Source: Halobacterium zhouii
GTDB lineage: Archaea > Halobacteriota > Halobacteria > Halobacteriales > Halobacteriaceae
NCBI RefSeq assembly: GCF_021249405.1
Contig: NZ_CP089593.1
Span: 1,550,001-1,614,000, forward strand
Direction of reading: 5' to 3'
DNA length: 64,000 nucleotides
The translations under genes and the position numbers were made by a program. Under the pieces are notes generated by a model that saw only the letters and a program-made list of their open reading frames with translations, was not told where the DNA came from and made no database searches. Shown one piece after another: positions 15,922 through 25,185 of this stretch. Position 1 is the stretch's first letter, and each line of letters opens with the position of its first letter.

Positions 15922-18024
15922 CTACTGGCCGTCGGTTCGGCTGTCGGTCTCGGCGGGCGACGAACCGACGACGGCCCGGGCTTCGTCGCTCCAGTGGAAC
16001 TCCCCGTCGAGGATGACCGGGAGTTCGGCGCCGTCGAGGAGGTCCGTGAGTTCCTCCGGGCGTGCAGTGAACTCGACGTCGTTCCCGGAGAGTCGCGGGC
16101 CGCCTGCGTTCGCGTGTTCGGGTCGGTAGACTGCGCCGTGGTCCTCGGGCGCGAGTTGCTCGCACCTGACGCGGTACGCCCCCGAGTCCAGGGACGAGAC
16201 GTACGCGACGTTCGCGTTCGAGTCGTCGGTGTGCGAGAGCGTCTGCATGCCGTCGCCGACGACGGCGTAATCCTTCCCCATCATGATGCGGCGGCGCGCG
16301 AGGCGGAGCGCCGCGTCGATGGGGAAGCCGTGGACGAGCAGGCGCGCGAACGCGGTGCCGACGGTGGCGGCCTGCTCGTCGAGCACGCGTCGGAGCGTCA
16401 CCGCTCCCGCGACGCTGCCGCGTTTCACGAGCTCCAGGCCCTCGTGGTAGGAGCCACACGCGTTCAGGAAGAACGTCTCGACGTTCGACTCCGGAAGGTC
16501 GGCGACCGAGAGGTTGCCGTCCGCACACCGCAGTCCGGCCACCTCACAGTGGCCGATGTAGTGGACGAACTCGTGGTGTTCCGCGAACAGGTCCGCGAGT
16601 TCCTCGCAGGTGAGGTTCTCGTGGAGTGTCACGGACATCGGGAGGTCCTCGCTTCGCTCCTCGTAGACGGCCGCAACCTCGTTCTGTTCGCCAGCCATCT
16701 TGCGGTCGTTCAACACGACCGCGACCGACAGTTCGTCGCCCGTGGGCGCGTCGAGATACCGGAGGTGGTTGTCGTAGGCCTCGGGGAGCGTCTTGAACAC
16801 GTCGATGGGCGTTCCGTCCGCGAGCCAGCCGTGTGCGCGCCCCTCGCGGAGCTTCGGTTTCACCATCTCGACGGTGGCGATGGGGGCGCCGGGGGCCCGG
16901 AAGAAGTCGTCGAGCGAGCGCTCCATCAACTCCTCGCCCTCGAGGGGTTCCGTCTCCGGCGGATAGACGAACGCCAGAGAGTCGAGCACGAACGGGAGCG
17001 CGGGGACAGCGTCGAACTCGGGCGCGACGTGCATCGAGAGGTGCCACTCGGGGAACTCGTCGGCGATGCGTCCGAACGGCGCGTCGAGGTACAGCGCGAG
17101 TCGTTCAGCGAGCGGTAGTTCGTGGGCTGTCCCGTGGTCGATGCCGACGTCCTCGAGCAGGCCGTGTTCGGCCAGTTCCGGGGTGCCGTTTGGGCCGCCG
17201 TTCCGCGCGAGACACTCCAGCCAGAACACCCGCGCGAGGGTTGCGGGAGCGTCCTCGACGAGGTCGTCGAACACGTGCTCGACGCCGGCGTCGGGTGCGC
17301 GTAATCGCGGGTCGGCGTTGGGTTCGACGCGTACGTCCGCGCCGAGGAAGAACGCGACGGGCGCGGTGAGGAAGAGCGCGCGCAATGATTCCGGAACGAC
17401 GAGTTCGACGCCTGTGTCGGGGACGGCGGTGGCCACGCGGTCGGGGACGTCGACGGCGTCCCCGAACTCGAAGCGAGGCGGATGGCGGCGGTTGGACCAC
17501 AGCGTCCGGTCCGGGTTCGTCGTCCGGTGGGCGGCCGACGCCACCGAAACGGCGGTGGCGACGCCGTCGAGCGTTCGCGGAACGGTGACGGTGTCGACCG
17601 GGGTTTCGACGGCGCTCCGGAATCCGAGGACGACGGGACGAGGCCCGTCGAAGTCGATGGTCGTCGTCCCGTCCCGGCGCTGGACGGTCGCCGGACCGTC
17701 GAACCGCAATACTGTGTCGATGTCGCCGGAGACGGTGACAGTGTGGGAACCGTCGTCGAGGGACGTGCGCTGGCCCGCACCGACGGTGAACGCGGCCCCG
17801 GTGTCGGTGGCCGAAACGTGGACGCGGCTACTAGCGAGGGAGAGTCCAGCGGTGACACCGGTCGTGCAGGCGTCTGTTGGTGCGTCGACGCCGCCGTCGG
17901 TGTCTACGGACTGCCAGTCCGGTACGCGGACGAACACGCCGTTCCCAGCGGCGTCGATGGCCCGAACTCCGGTGTCCGTCACGTCCCACTCGATCACGCA
18001 GGGCACCGTTGGCCGACTGGGCAT
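15922..18024 (-). CDS. CHAT-type caspase-like protein (large haloarchaeal protein)
   Basis: A 700-residue soluble protein. The N-terminal 400 residues are strand-rich and unassigned. The C-terminal part carries a His motif HEFVHYIGHCE (His492) and, 31 residues later, a Cys motif ETFFLNACGSYHEG (Cys523). His in a hydrophobic H-x-GH context followed by a LxACxS strand is the signature of the CHAT/caspase-like cysteine protease clan. The segment after it (LLVHGFPIDAALRLARRR) fits the rest of that fold. No Tpr repeats are seen. I chose the ATG at 18024 (MPSRPTVPCVIEW) because the longer frame would run through the divergent glyA promoter. Substrate and trigger are unknown. Confidence 0.7.
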   Translation of the reverse strand: MPSRPTVPCVIEWDVTDTGVRAIDAAGNGVFVRVPDWQSVDTDGGVDAPTDACTTGVTAGLSLASSRVHVSATDTGAAFTVGAGQRTSLDDGSHTVTVSGDIDTVLRFDGPATVQRRDGTTTIDFDGPRPVVLGFRSAVETPVDTVTVPRTLDGVATAVSVASAAHRTTNPDRTLWSNRRHPPRFEFGDAVDVPDRVATAVPDTGVELVVPESLRALFLTAPVAFFLGADVRVEPNADPRLRAPDAGVEHVFDDLVEDAPATLARVFWLECLARNGGPNGTPELAEHGLLEDVGIDHGTAHELPLAERLALYLDAPFGRIADEFPEWHLSMHVAPEFDAVPALPFVLDSLAFVYPPETEPLEGEELMERSLDDFFRAPGAPIATVEMVKPKLREGRAHGWLADGTPIDVFKTLPEAYDNHLRYLDAPTGDELSVAVVLNDRKMAGEQNEVAAVYEERSEDLPMSVTLHENLTCEELADLFAEHHEFVHYIGHCEVAGLRCADGNLSVADLPESNVETFFLNACGSYHEGLELVKRGSVAGAVTLRRVLDEQAATVGTAFARLLVHGFPIDAALRLARRRIMMGKDYAVVGDGMQTLSHTDDSNANVAYVSSLDSGAYRVRCEQLAPEDHGAVYRPEHANAGGPRLSGNDVEFTARPEELTDLLDGAELPVILDGEFHWSDEARAVVGSSPAETDSRTDGQ

Positions 18025-18067
18025 ATATTTCTGTCGAGCGACTGGGAGAATTACCGTGGCTCGGTAC

Positions 18068-18075
18068 ACTTATGC
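18068..18075 (+). promoter_or_regulatory. TATA-like box for glyA
   Basis: The ACTTATGC octamer lies about 28 bp before the glyA ATG. This is the spacing expected of a leaderless haloarchaeal transcript, and it supports the start codon chosen at 18099 over longer in-frame alternatives. Confidence 0.6.
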
Positions 18076-18098
18076 CGAGGGCGGCGGGGGCTTTTGGT

Positions 18099-19346
18099 AT
18101 GGGCTACGACCAGGTTCGCGAGGTCGACGAGGCGGTTGCGGACGCGCTCGTGGGCGAGCGGGAGCGCCAGAACGACACGCTGGCGATGATCGCGAGCGAG
18201 AACCACGCGAGCGAGGCTGTGATGCAGGCACAGAGCAGTGAGTTGACGAACAAGTACGCCGAGGGCTACCCCGGCAAGCGTTACTACGGCGGGTGTGAGT
18301 ACGCAGACGAGGTGGAGAATCTGGCCATCGAGCGAGCGACGGAGCTGTTCGGCGCGGACCACGTGAACGTCCAGCCACACTCCGGGTCGTCGGCGAACAT
18401 GGGCGTCTACTTCGCCACGCTCGAACCCGGCGACAAGATCCTCTCGCTGAACCTCGAACACGGCGGCCACCTGAGTCACGGTCACAGCGCGAACTTCGCG
18501 GGGAAGTTGTACGACGTCGAGCAGTACGAAGTGGACCCGGAGACGGGCCGCATCGACTACGACGCGCTCCGCGAGACGGCCGAGTCCTTCGACCCGGACA
18601 TGGTGGTTTCGGGCTACTCGGCGTACCCCCGGGAGGTCGAGTGGGAGCGCATCCAGGCGGCGGCGGACGCCGCGGACGCGCTCCACACGGCCGACATCGC
18701 ACACATCACGGGCCTCGTCGCGGCGGGCGAACATCCCTCGCCCGTGGGAATCGCGGACTTCGTCACGGGGTCGACGCACAAGACGATTCGTGCGGGCCGC
18801 GGCGGCATCATCATGTGTGACGAGGAGTACGCGAGCGACGTCGACTCGGCGGTGTTCCCGGGCGCGCAAGGCGGCCCCCTCATGCACAACATCGCGGGGA
18901 AGGCGGTCGGCTTCAAGGAGGCGCTCCAGCCCGAGTTCGACGAGTACGCCGAACAGGTCGTGCGGAACGCGAAGGTGCTCGGCGAGACGCTCCAGGACCG
19001 CGGGTTCTCGCTGGTCTCCGGTGGCACGGACACCCATCTCGTGCTCGTGGACCTGCGGGACTCCCACCCGGACGTGTCGGGCGGCGACGCGGAGGACGCC
19101 CTGGAGTCCGTCGGCATCGTGCTGAACGCGAACACGGTGCCCGACGAGACGCGGTCGGCGTTCAACCCGTCGGGCATCCGTGCGGGGACGCCGGCGCTCA
19201 CCACCCGCGGGTTCGACGAGGACGCGATGCGGACGGTTGGGGAGTGCATCGCGGACGTGATCGACCACCTCGGCGACGACGACGTGTACGCCGACGCCGC
19301 GGAGACGGTCCAGCGACTCTGCGAAGAGTACCCGCTGTACGAGTAA
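18099..19346 (+). CDS. glyA: Serine hydroxymethyltransferase
   Basis: A 415-residue PLP enzyme that interconverts serine and glycine with transfer of a one-carbon unit to a folate or pterin. Signatures are intact: MIASENHASEAVM near the N-terminus, YAEGYPGKRYYGGCEYADEV, and the PLP lysine K228 in TGSTHKTIRAGRGG. Length is normal. The start at 18099 is fixed by the TATA box 28 bp upstream and by homology (MGYDQVREVDEAV). folD follows after 100 bp on the same strand, so the two make a one-carbon metabolism unit, though the AT-rich spacer suggests that folD also has its own promoter. Confidence 0.97.
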   Translation: MGYDQVREVDEAVADALVGERERQNDTLAMIASENHASEAVMQAQSSELTNKYAEGYPGKRYYGGCEYADEVENLAIERATELFGADHVNVQPHSGSSANMGVYFATLEPGDKILSLNLEHGGHLSHGHSANFAGKLYDVEQYEVDPETGRIDYDALRETAESFDPDMVVSGYSAYPREVEWERIQAAADAADALHTADIAHITGLVAAGEHPSPVGIADFVTGSTHKTIRAGRGGIIMCDEEYASDVDSAVFPGAQGGPLMHNIAGKAVGFKEALQPEFDEYAEQVVRNAKVLGETLQDRGFSLVSGGTDTHLVLVDLRDSHPDVSGGDAEDALESVGIVLNANTVPDETRSAFNPSGIRAGTPALTTRGFDEDAMRTVGECIADVIDHLGDDDVYADAAETVQRLCEEYPLYE

Positions 19347-19446
19347 CGAAGGAATTATCCCCGAACGTGCATAGAAAACACCTATTTTTGCCGTAATTAT
19401 ACATGTATCGCCGAATTGAAGTCGGTGGCGCCCCGACAGTTCGGTA

Positions 19447-20340
19447 ATGACGAACGTCATCGACGGGAACGCCGCCGCCGCGGACGTCCGGGCCGGCATC
19501 GAGGACTGCGTGGAGACGCTCGGTGCGGCCGGCGTCACGCCGCGACTCGCGACCGTCCTGATGAACGACCAGCAGGCGAGCGCGACGTACGTCTCGATGA
19601 AACAGCAGGACTGCGAGGAGGTCGGCATCGCCGCCGAGGACGTCCGCATCGACTCCGACGCGCCCGCCGAGGAGTTGTTCGACGCCGTCGCCGACCTGAA
19701 CGCGCGCGAGAGCGTCCACGGCATCCTCGTGCAGGACCCGACACCCGAACACGTCCCCGACGAACGCGTCACCTCGGCGGTCGACCCCGCCAAGGACGTG
19801 GACGCCTTCCACCCCGAGAACGTCGGGCGCCTCGTCGCGGACCGGCCACGGTTCAGGCCATGCACGCCCCACGGCATCCAGCGCCTCCTCGCGAACGCTG
19901 GCGTCGACCTCGACGGGGCGGACGTGGTCGTCGTCGGGCGCTCGAAGATCGTCGGCAAACCGCTCGCGAACATGCTCGCCGGGCGTGGCGACGGCGGGAA
20001 CGCCACGGTGACGCTGTGTCACAGCCACACCGACGACCTCGCCGCGCACACGCGCCGCGCGGACGTCGTGGTCGCGGCGGCGGGCGTCACCGAACTGATC
20101 GACGGGTCGATGCTCTCGGAGGGCTGTGTCGTCGTCGACGTCGGCATCAACCGCGTCGATGAAACGAACGAGAAGGGGTACCGACTCGTCGGCGACGTGG
20201 ACTTCGAGAGCGCGAAGCAGAAGGCCAGCGCCATCACGCCGGTTCCCGGCGGCGTCGGGCCGATGACGCGTGCAATGTTGCTCTACAACACCGTGAAGGC
20301 CGCGAGCGAGCAGACCGGCGTCGACGTCGACCTTCCCTGA
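19447..20340 (+). CDS. folD: Bifunctional methylene-THF dehydrogenase/methenyl-THF cyclohydrolase
   Basis: A 297-residue FolD. The catalytic Tyr48 and Lys52 are present (TYVSMKQQD), as are Gln96, the DVDAFHPENVGRL block, the PCTPHG motif, the NADP loop VVVGRSKIVGKPLANML, and the C-terminal TPVPGGVGPMT. In the usually strongly conserved VQLPLP motif this protein reads VQDPTP (residues 95-100). It acts after GlyA in folate one-carbon flow. The spacer before it is AT-rich (taattatacatgtat, 19394-19408). It is followed by 116 bp of pyrimidine-rich sequence with no gene. Confidence 0.95.
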   Translation: MTNVIDGNAAAADVRAGIEDCVETLGAAGVTPRLATVLMNDQQASATYVSMKQQDCEEVGIAAEDVRIDSDAPAEELFDAVADLNARESVHGILVQDPTPEHVPDERVTSAVDPAKDVDAFHPENVGRLVADRPRFRPCTPHGIQRLLANAGVDLDGADVVVVGRSKIVGKPLANMLAGRGDGGNATVTLCHSHTDDLAAHTRRADVVVAAAGVTELIDGSMLSEGCVVVDVGINRVDETNEKGYRLVGDVDFESAKQKASAITPVPGGVGPMTRAMLLYNTVKAASEQTGVDVDLP

Positions 20341-20456
20341 TCGGGACCCTCCTGCGCTCGCTTCCCTCTCTCGCCCGCTTTCTCGCGCTCTCCGCCATCC
20401 TCGCGCTCGCTTCCGTTCCCCCGCTCGCTGTCCTCCTCGCGCTCTGTCTCATCGCC

Positions 20457-21308
20457 TCATCCGCCGCTCGTCTGATTTACCGCTCTGTCGTACCAGTCGG
20501 GTCGCTCAGCGGGGTCGCCGTCGGTCAACTCGACCGACAGCGTGCGCTCGACGGTGGCGTTGCCCTGCTCGTACGTGAGACGGAGCGACCGAACCAGGCC
20601 CGCCTCGGAGACGTTCGCGGTGAACTCGACGTTCGTCGCGGTCTGCTGGTCGATAACCAGTTCCTCGGCGGTCCCGGTGAGCCGGTACGCCGGCCCCTGC
20701 GTGTCCTCGACGGTCACGTCGGCGTTCGCGAACAGCGTGTAGAGGAAGTCCCGGCCGTAGACGGACTCGGGGAGAACCCGCTTCGGCGGCACCGGCGGCG
20801 CGTCCGCCCGACCGCTGATCCGCCTGACGTTGTAGACGACCTCTCCGTTCGCCTCGAGGCGGTACACGACCTTCTGGCCGTCGGCGTACGAGACGAAGGC
20901 GCCACTGGTCACGCCGAGCGCGAGGGGGACGCCGCTCGCGGAGACGTTCCACAGCCAGTGGGACTGGTTCGCGTACCGGAGCGTCGACCGCCGGAACGAA
21001 CGCTCGGTGCCGTTCGTCCGCTCGAGGCTGGTGTGCTGGACGAACGGGTTGCTCGTCAGCACGTCCCGGTGGGCGTTGGCGAGCGCGAGCGCGTCGGTGA
21101 CGCCGTTCGCCGTGAGCCCTGGCGCGAGTTGCTCTGTGGCGTTCGCCGTGGGACCGTCAGCGGTCGCGGTGGGGGCGACGGTGGTCGGCGACTCCCCGGT
21201 CGTCGCCGGCGTCGTCGGCGAGGAGCTCCCGCCGGGAAATCCGGAACAGCCGGCGCATACGACCAGAAGCGCACACCACGTGGCGACGAGGAGGCGGCGG
21301 CGATGCAT
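20457..21308 (-). CDS. Secreted lipoprotein of a haloarchaeal family (DUF7537-like)
   Basis: A 283-residue protein with a short basic N-terminus (MHRRRLL), a hydrophobic segment and a lipobox VCAGC with Cys21, so it should be lipid-anchored on the outside of the cell. A Thr/Pro/Ser-rich linker (about 25-60) is followed by a strand-rich domain (LRYANQSHWLWNVSASGVPL, then VVYRLEANGEVVYNVRRI). The fold resembles LolA/LppX-like beta structures in outline only. I believe the family is DUF7537; function unknown. The start at 21308 is preferred to a codon nine residues upstream because it gives a normal signal peptide. Confidence 0.82.
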   Translation of the reverse strand: MHRRRLLVATWCALLVVCAGCSGFPGGSSSPTTPATTGESPTTVAPTATADGPTANATEQLAPGLTANGVTDALALANAHRDVLTSNPFVQHTSLERTNGTERSFRRSTLRYANQSHWLWNVSASGVPLALGVTSGAFVSYADGQKVVYRLEANGEVVYNVRRISGRADAPPVPPKRVLPESVYGRDFLYTLFANADVTVEDTQGPAYRLTGTAEELVIDQQTATNVEFTANVSEAGLVRSLRLTYEQGNATVERTLSVELTDGDPAERPDWYDRAVNQTSGG

Positions 21309-21391
21309 AGCGTTTTGTTCAACGCGATTTGACAAGTACCTTCTCCCCGAACCCTCGTTAAACGTGGCGAGCGGGGCCGATCCGGCCGGCC

Positions 21392-22096
21392 TCAGCCGAG
21401 TTGGTCGAGGTGTTCGCGGGCGCGTTCGACGGCCGTCTCGTCGCCGCGGAGCGCGTCCGCGATGTCACGCGCTGCGAGCACGAGTCGCTCGCTGTCCGCT
21501 GCCGGCACGTCGCCGTCGAGCGCGCGGACGCGTTTGGCGTGGTCGCGGAGGCGTTCGAGCAGACCGCGCTCGGGGTCCGGCGGCTGGCCGTCACAGAACT
21601 CCCGGACGTCCGCCCGGTACGCGCGGATCGCCGCCGCGTAGCCGAGACCCCGGGCCGAGCGCAACGACTCCGGCACGTCCTCAGGTGGGGGGCGCTCGCC
21701 CGCGTCTGCGCCGTTCAACAGCGCGAGCGCGTAGCGCTCCTCGTCCTCGCTCACGCGCATCGCATCTCCCAGTGCGCTACCGGCGTAGCGCAGTTCCTGT
21801 GCGGCGAGGTACGTGTCGTCCAGGTCGAGCAACTCCCCGCCCGCCACGAACCCCCGGGAGCGGCAGTACTCGCGGCACGCGTCGACCGCGAGCGAGAGCG
21901 CGGCCTCGAGTTCGTCGGCGCCCTCGTTGCGCGCCTCGGTCAGGTCGAGTTCGCCGCCCGCGTCGGTCTGTGTGGCGCGCTCGCCGACGCCGACGCTGCG
22001 GAGACTGCCACACTCCGGACACTCCACGCTGCCCGTCTCGAAGTACGACCAGCGCGCCCCACACGATTTGCACTCGCGCTCGCCGCGCACGTCCAT
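21392..22096 (-). CDS. Zinc-ribbon protein with helical C-terminal domain (DUF7117-like)
   Basis: A 234-residue protein. An N-terminal rubredoxin/TFIIB-like zinc ribbon uses C9, C12, C26 and C29 (CKSCGARW, then CPECGS), followed by a helix-rich domain (ALSLAVDACREYCRSRGFV, then LLERLRDHAKRVRALDG). The family is restricted to haloarchaea as far as I recall, with unknown function. The reading frame stays open far upstream, but that extension is the antisense of the aldehyde dehydrogenase gene; the ATG immediately before the zinc ribbon is the sensible start. It is divergent from the dehydrogenase gene. Confidence 0.82.
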   Translation of the reverse strand: MDVRGERECKSCGARWSYFETGSVECPECGSLRSVGVGERATQTDAGGELDLTEARNEGADELEAALSLAVDACREYCRSRGFVAGGELLDLDDTYLAAQELRYAGSALGDAMRVSEDEERYALALLNGADAGERPPPEDVPESLRSARGLGYAAAIRAYRADVREFCDGQPPDPERGLLERLRDHAKRVRALDGDVPAADSERLVLAARDIADALRGDETAVERAREHLDQLG

Positions 22097-22190
22097 GGTC
22101 GTCCGTTGGGGCGATGCCGGGATAACTCCGGTGTCTCGCACGGCGCGACCGTTCGTGTTCCGCCGAGACACGGATGGATGAAAACTCGGA

Positions 22191-22206
22191 TAAGAGTAAA
22201 CTCTTA
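22191..22206. promoter_or_regulatory. Palindrome over the core promoter of the GapN-like gene
   Basis: TAAGAGT, AA, ACTCTTA is an inverted repeat with perfect 7-bp arms. The right arm lies 26-32 bp upstream of the ATG at 22232, where the TATA box of a leaderless haloarchaeal gene should be. A dimeric repressor bound here would block transcription. The regulator is unknown. Confidence 0.45.
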
Positions 22207-22231
22207 GTTCCCAGGGCCCGAACGTCCGTTC

Positions 22232-23677
22232 ATGGGACAGAAAGCGCTCAGATATCGAGGTCGGCTGTACCTGGACGGGGAGTGGGTCGACGGCCCCGAC
22301 CGGACGACAGTGACGGACCTCGCGGCGGGGGGCGCGTTCGCCGAGGTCGCGGCGGCGGGCGAAGACCAGGCCGAGCGCGCGCTGGCCGCCGCAGAGAGCG
22401 TGAAGCGGCCGCTCCGGGAGACGACGATTCCCGAGCGCGTTCGGTGGGTCGAACAGATCGCCGCGGGCATAGCGGAGCGCCGAGAGGAACTCGCGGAGGT
22501 GATCGTCCGCGAGGCCGGTAAACCGATCTCCTCGGCGCGCGGCGAGGTCGAGAGCGCTGCCGAGCGATTCCGGCGCGCCGCAGAGGAAATCCGGGCGATG
22601 AAAGGCGAGTACCGGACCGGAACCACCGAGGGCCACGAAGGGTGGCGCGCCATCGTCGAACACGAACCCGTCGGCGCGGTGCTCTGTATCACGCCGTACA
22701 ACTATCCGCTCGCGACGACCGCACTCCAGGTTGCGCCCGCGCTCGCTGCGGGGAACGCGGTCGTCCTCAAACCCGCCTCGAAGACCCCCATCTCCGCGGC
22801 GATTCTCGCGGAGATTATCGCCGACACCGACGTGCCCGACGGCGCGTTCAACTTCGTGCCGGGGCCGTCGTCGGCCATCGGGGACTACCTCGCGGGCGAC
22901 GACCGCGTCAACGCCATCGCGATGACCGGGTCGTCGAGCGCGGGCGAGCACGTCGCTCGTGAGTCCGGGATGGTCGAACTCCACATGGAACTCGGCGGGA
23001 ACGCGCCTGCCGTCGTCTTCGAGGACGCCGACCTCGAGTCGGCCGCGAGCGCCGCGGCTAAAGGCTCCGTGAAGTACGCTGGACAGCGGTGCTCGGCGGT
23101 CTCCCGGGTCGTCGCCCAGTCGGGCGTCCACGACGAACTCGTCGAGCGCATCGACCGCGAACTCGACGACTGGACCGTCGGCGACCTCTTCGACGAGGAT
23201 ACCGACCTCGGGCCCCTCATCTCGGAGTCACAAGCCGAGTGGGTCGACGAACTCGTCACCGACGCCGTCGATCGGGGCGCCGACCTCGTGCGCGGCGGCG
23301 ACTACGAGGAGACCGCAGCGGGCGTGTTCACCTACGAACCGACGCTGCTCGCGGACGTCCCCCACGACGCCCGCATCCTCCACGAGGAGCAGTTCGGCCC
23401 GGTCGCCGCGGTCACGTCCGTCGAGGACGAGGCCGAGGCGCTGGCGCTCGTCGACGAGTCGGACCTCGCGCTCGACGCCTCGGTGTTCACGAACAATCAC
23501 GACCGCGCGCTCCGCGTCGCGGGGTCCATCGACGCGGGTGCCGTCCGCATCAACGGCGCGCCCTCCCACGGTCTCGGCGACATCCCGTTCGGCGGGAATC
23601 GCGCCTCGGGCATCGGCCGCGAGGGCCTCCACGAGACCATCAAGTCGTTCGTCCGGAAGAAGTCCATCGTCCTCTGA
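22232..23677 (+). CDS. Aldehyde dehydrogenase, non-phosphorylating GAPDH (GapN)-like
   Basis: A 481-residue NAD(P)-dependent dehydrogenase. Key residues are present: Asn157 (PYNYP), Glu253 (MELGGN) and the catalytic Cys287 in YAGQRCSAVSRV. That Cys context (GQRC-AV-RV) is the one seen in GapN and related archaeal aldehyde dehydrogenases rather than in betaine or acetaldehyde types. If it is GapN it would oxidise glyceraldehyde-3-phosphate directly to 3-phosphoglycerate; lactaldehyde or succinate semialdehyde are alternatives. A strong palindrome overlies its core promoter, implying tight control. Confidence 0.88.
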   Translation: MGQKALRYRGRLYLDGEWVDGPDRTTVTDLAAGGAFAEVAAAGEDQAERALAAAESVKRPLRETTIPERVRWVEQIAAGIAERREELAEVIVREAGKPISSARGEVESAAERFRRAAEEIRAMKGEYRTGTTEGHEGWRAIVEHEPVGAVLCITPYNYPLATTALQVAPALAAGNAVVLKPASKTPISAAILAEIIADTDVPDGAFNFVPGPSSAIGDYLAGDDRVNAIAMTGSSSAGEHVARESGMVELHMELGGNAPAVVFEDADLESAASAAAKGSVKYAGQRCSAVSRVVAQSGVHDELVERIDRELDDWTVGDLFDEDTDLGPLISESQAEWVDELVTDAVDRGADLVRGGDYEETAAGVFTYEPTLLADVPHDARILHEEQFGPVAAVTSVEDEAEALALVDESDLALDASVFTNNHDRALRVAGSIDAGAVRINGAPSHGLGDIPFGGNRASGIGREGLHETIKSFVRKKSIVL

Positions 23678-23764
23678 GCGGGCGTAACGACGCCCACGGT
23701 GTTTCCGCCGGCGACCTGTCCGACCACTAAGTTATTTCTGGCGCGTTCGGTAATCTCCGAGGTG

Positions 23765-25099
23765 ATGGGCTCTACGGAAACCGCCGACGCCGCTCGAACG
23801 TTCGCCCGCCAGGTCGCAACGCAGTCCGTAGAGGACGCCACGGCCGCCCTCACGGACGACGGCCGCGAAGCCGTCGTCGATTCGTTCCCCGAGGAGTTCC
23901 AGGACGGGCCGATGGACGCCGAGGACGCTCTCGAACAGTACTACTGGGGGTTGTACGGCCAGTACGGCGAGTTCGATGACGTCGGCGACGTGGCCGTCGA
24001 GAACAGCGAGGACGACGGCGAACACGGCGAGAGCGGCGATGGGGACGCCGAGGTTGCCGTCGAACTCGTCTTCGAGGACGGCACCGAGACGGCGACGGTC
24101 AGGGTGAGCGAGGGGGACGACATCACCGGATTCACGTTCGACCCGTCGTACGAGGAACCCGCGTACGCCGACCCCGAGGCGTTCGCGGAGCGAGACGTGA
24201 CCGTGGACGCCGATGACGTGGAACTCGACGGCGTCCTCACGGTCCCCGATGGCGACGGCCCGTTTCCGGGCGTCCTGCTCGTCCACGGCGCGGGCATCCA
24301 CGACCCCGACGGCACCGCTGGCCAGTCGAAGATTCTGCGCGACTTCGCGCACGGCCTCGCCAGCGACGGCATCGCGAGCCTGCGATACGAGAAGCGCCTC
24401 CGCGAGCACGAGGTCGACGACACCGAATTCACGCTCGACCGCATCGTGACGGACGACGCCGTAGCCGCGCTGGACGAACTCGCAAGCGCCGACGAGGTCG
24501 ACCCGGAAAGCGTGTTCGTCGCGGGGCACAGCCAGGGTGGGATGGCCGCGCCCCGAATCGCCGACCGTCGCGGCGGCATCGCCGGCGTCGTGAACCTCGA
24601 CGGCCGCGCCGACTCGACGCTCGACCCGGACGACCTGGGGTTCATGCGGTACGAGTTCGAACTGGACGGCGACCTCGACGACGAACAGGAGGCGCAACTC
24701 GAAGACGACCGCGAGACGGCCCGGCGCATCGACCAGGGCGACTTCGATGACGGCGACACCCTCTGGGGCAGACCGGGGACGTGGCACCGAAGCGTCCGCG
24801 ACTACGACCCGTCTGGCACTGCGAGCGGTCTCGAGTGCCCCGTGTTCGTCGCGAACACCCGTCGCGCCGACGAGGAACTTCAGCCAGAACTCGACGCGTG
24901 GCTCCGGAGCAACTCCGAGCAGTGGCGGACCGCGGACCTCCCGGCGGGCAGTCGCGTCGAACGCTACGACGGCCTCGACCACTACTTCCAGCCCGGGTAC
25001 GCACCGGCGACGCCGCTCAGCCTCTACTTCGGCGGGAACGTCGCAGAGTACGTCGTCGACGACGTCGCGGAGTGGATTCACGACGTTGCCGAAGAGTAG
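23765..25099 (+). CDS. Alpha/beta hydrolase with N-terminal DUF3887-like domain
   Basis: A 444-residue protein. Residues 1-130 form a DUF3887-like region (TADAARTFARQVATQSVEDA, then an acidic stretch). From about 140 an esterase/dienelactone-hydrolase fold follows: FPGVLLVHGAGIHDPDGTAG, then the nucleophile elbow AGHSQGG, and a C-terminal GLDHYFQPG that holds the catalytic His. The same two-part layout is common among bacterial and archaeal hydrolases of unknown substrate. No signal peptide is seen. A TATA-like AGTTATTTC (23730-23738) sits about 28 bp before the ATG, fixing the start. Confidence 0.85.
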   Translation: MGSTETADAARTFARQVATQSVEDATAALTDDGREAVVDSFPEEFQDGPMDAEDALEQYYWGLYGQYGEFDDVGDVAVENSEDDGEHGESGDGDAEVAVELVFEDGTETATVRVSEGDDITGFTFDPSYEEPAYADPEAFAERDVTVDADDVELDGVLTVPDGDGPFPGVLLVHGAGIHDPDGTAGQSKILRDFAHGLASDGIASLRYEKRLREHEVDDTEFTLDRIVTDDAVAALDELASADEVDPESVFVAGHSQGGMAAPRIADRRGGIAGVVNLDGRADSTLDPDDLGFMRYEFELDGDLDDEQEAQLEDDRETARRIDQGDFDDGDTLWGRPGTWHRSVRDYDPSGTASGLECPVFVANTRRADEELQPELDAWLRSNSEQWRTADLPAGSRVERYDGLDHYFQPGYAPATPLSLYFGGNVAEYVVDDVAEWIHDVAEE

Positions 25100-25185
25100 A
25101 ACAGACACTAGCAAGGTCGAGCCAAGCGGGCTCGCGCATCTCGGGCCGTGACCCACGCCTTCCTCCGGGCAAACGAGGGGCTGGG

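Noticed and set aside
15922..18069. Longer start of the CHAT-like protein at 18069
   Set aside because: It would begin inside the divergent glyA promoter region and add MYRATVILPVARQKY, which has no support.
20341..20456. Pyrimidine-rich tract after folD as a possible ncRNA or terminator
   Set aside because: Low-complexity CT-rich sequence without a stable hairpin or promoter; nothing further can be supported.
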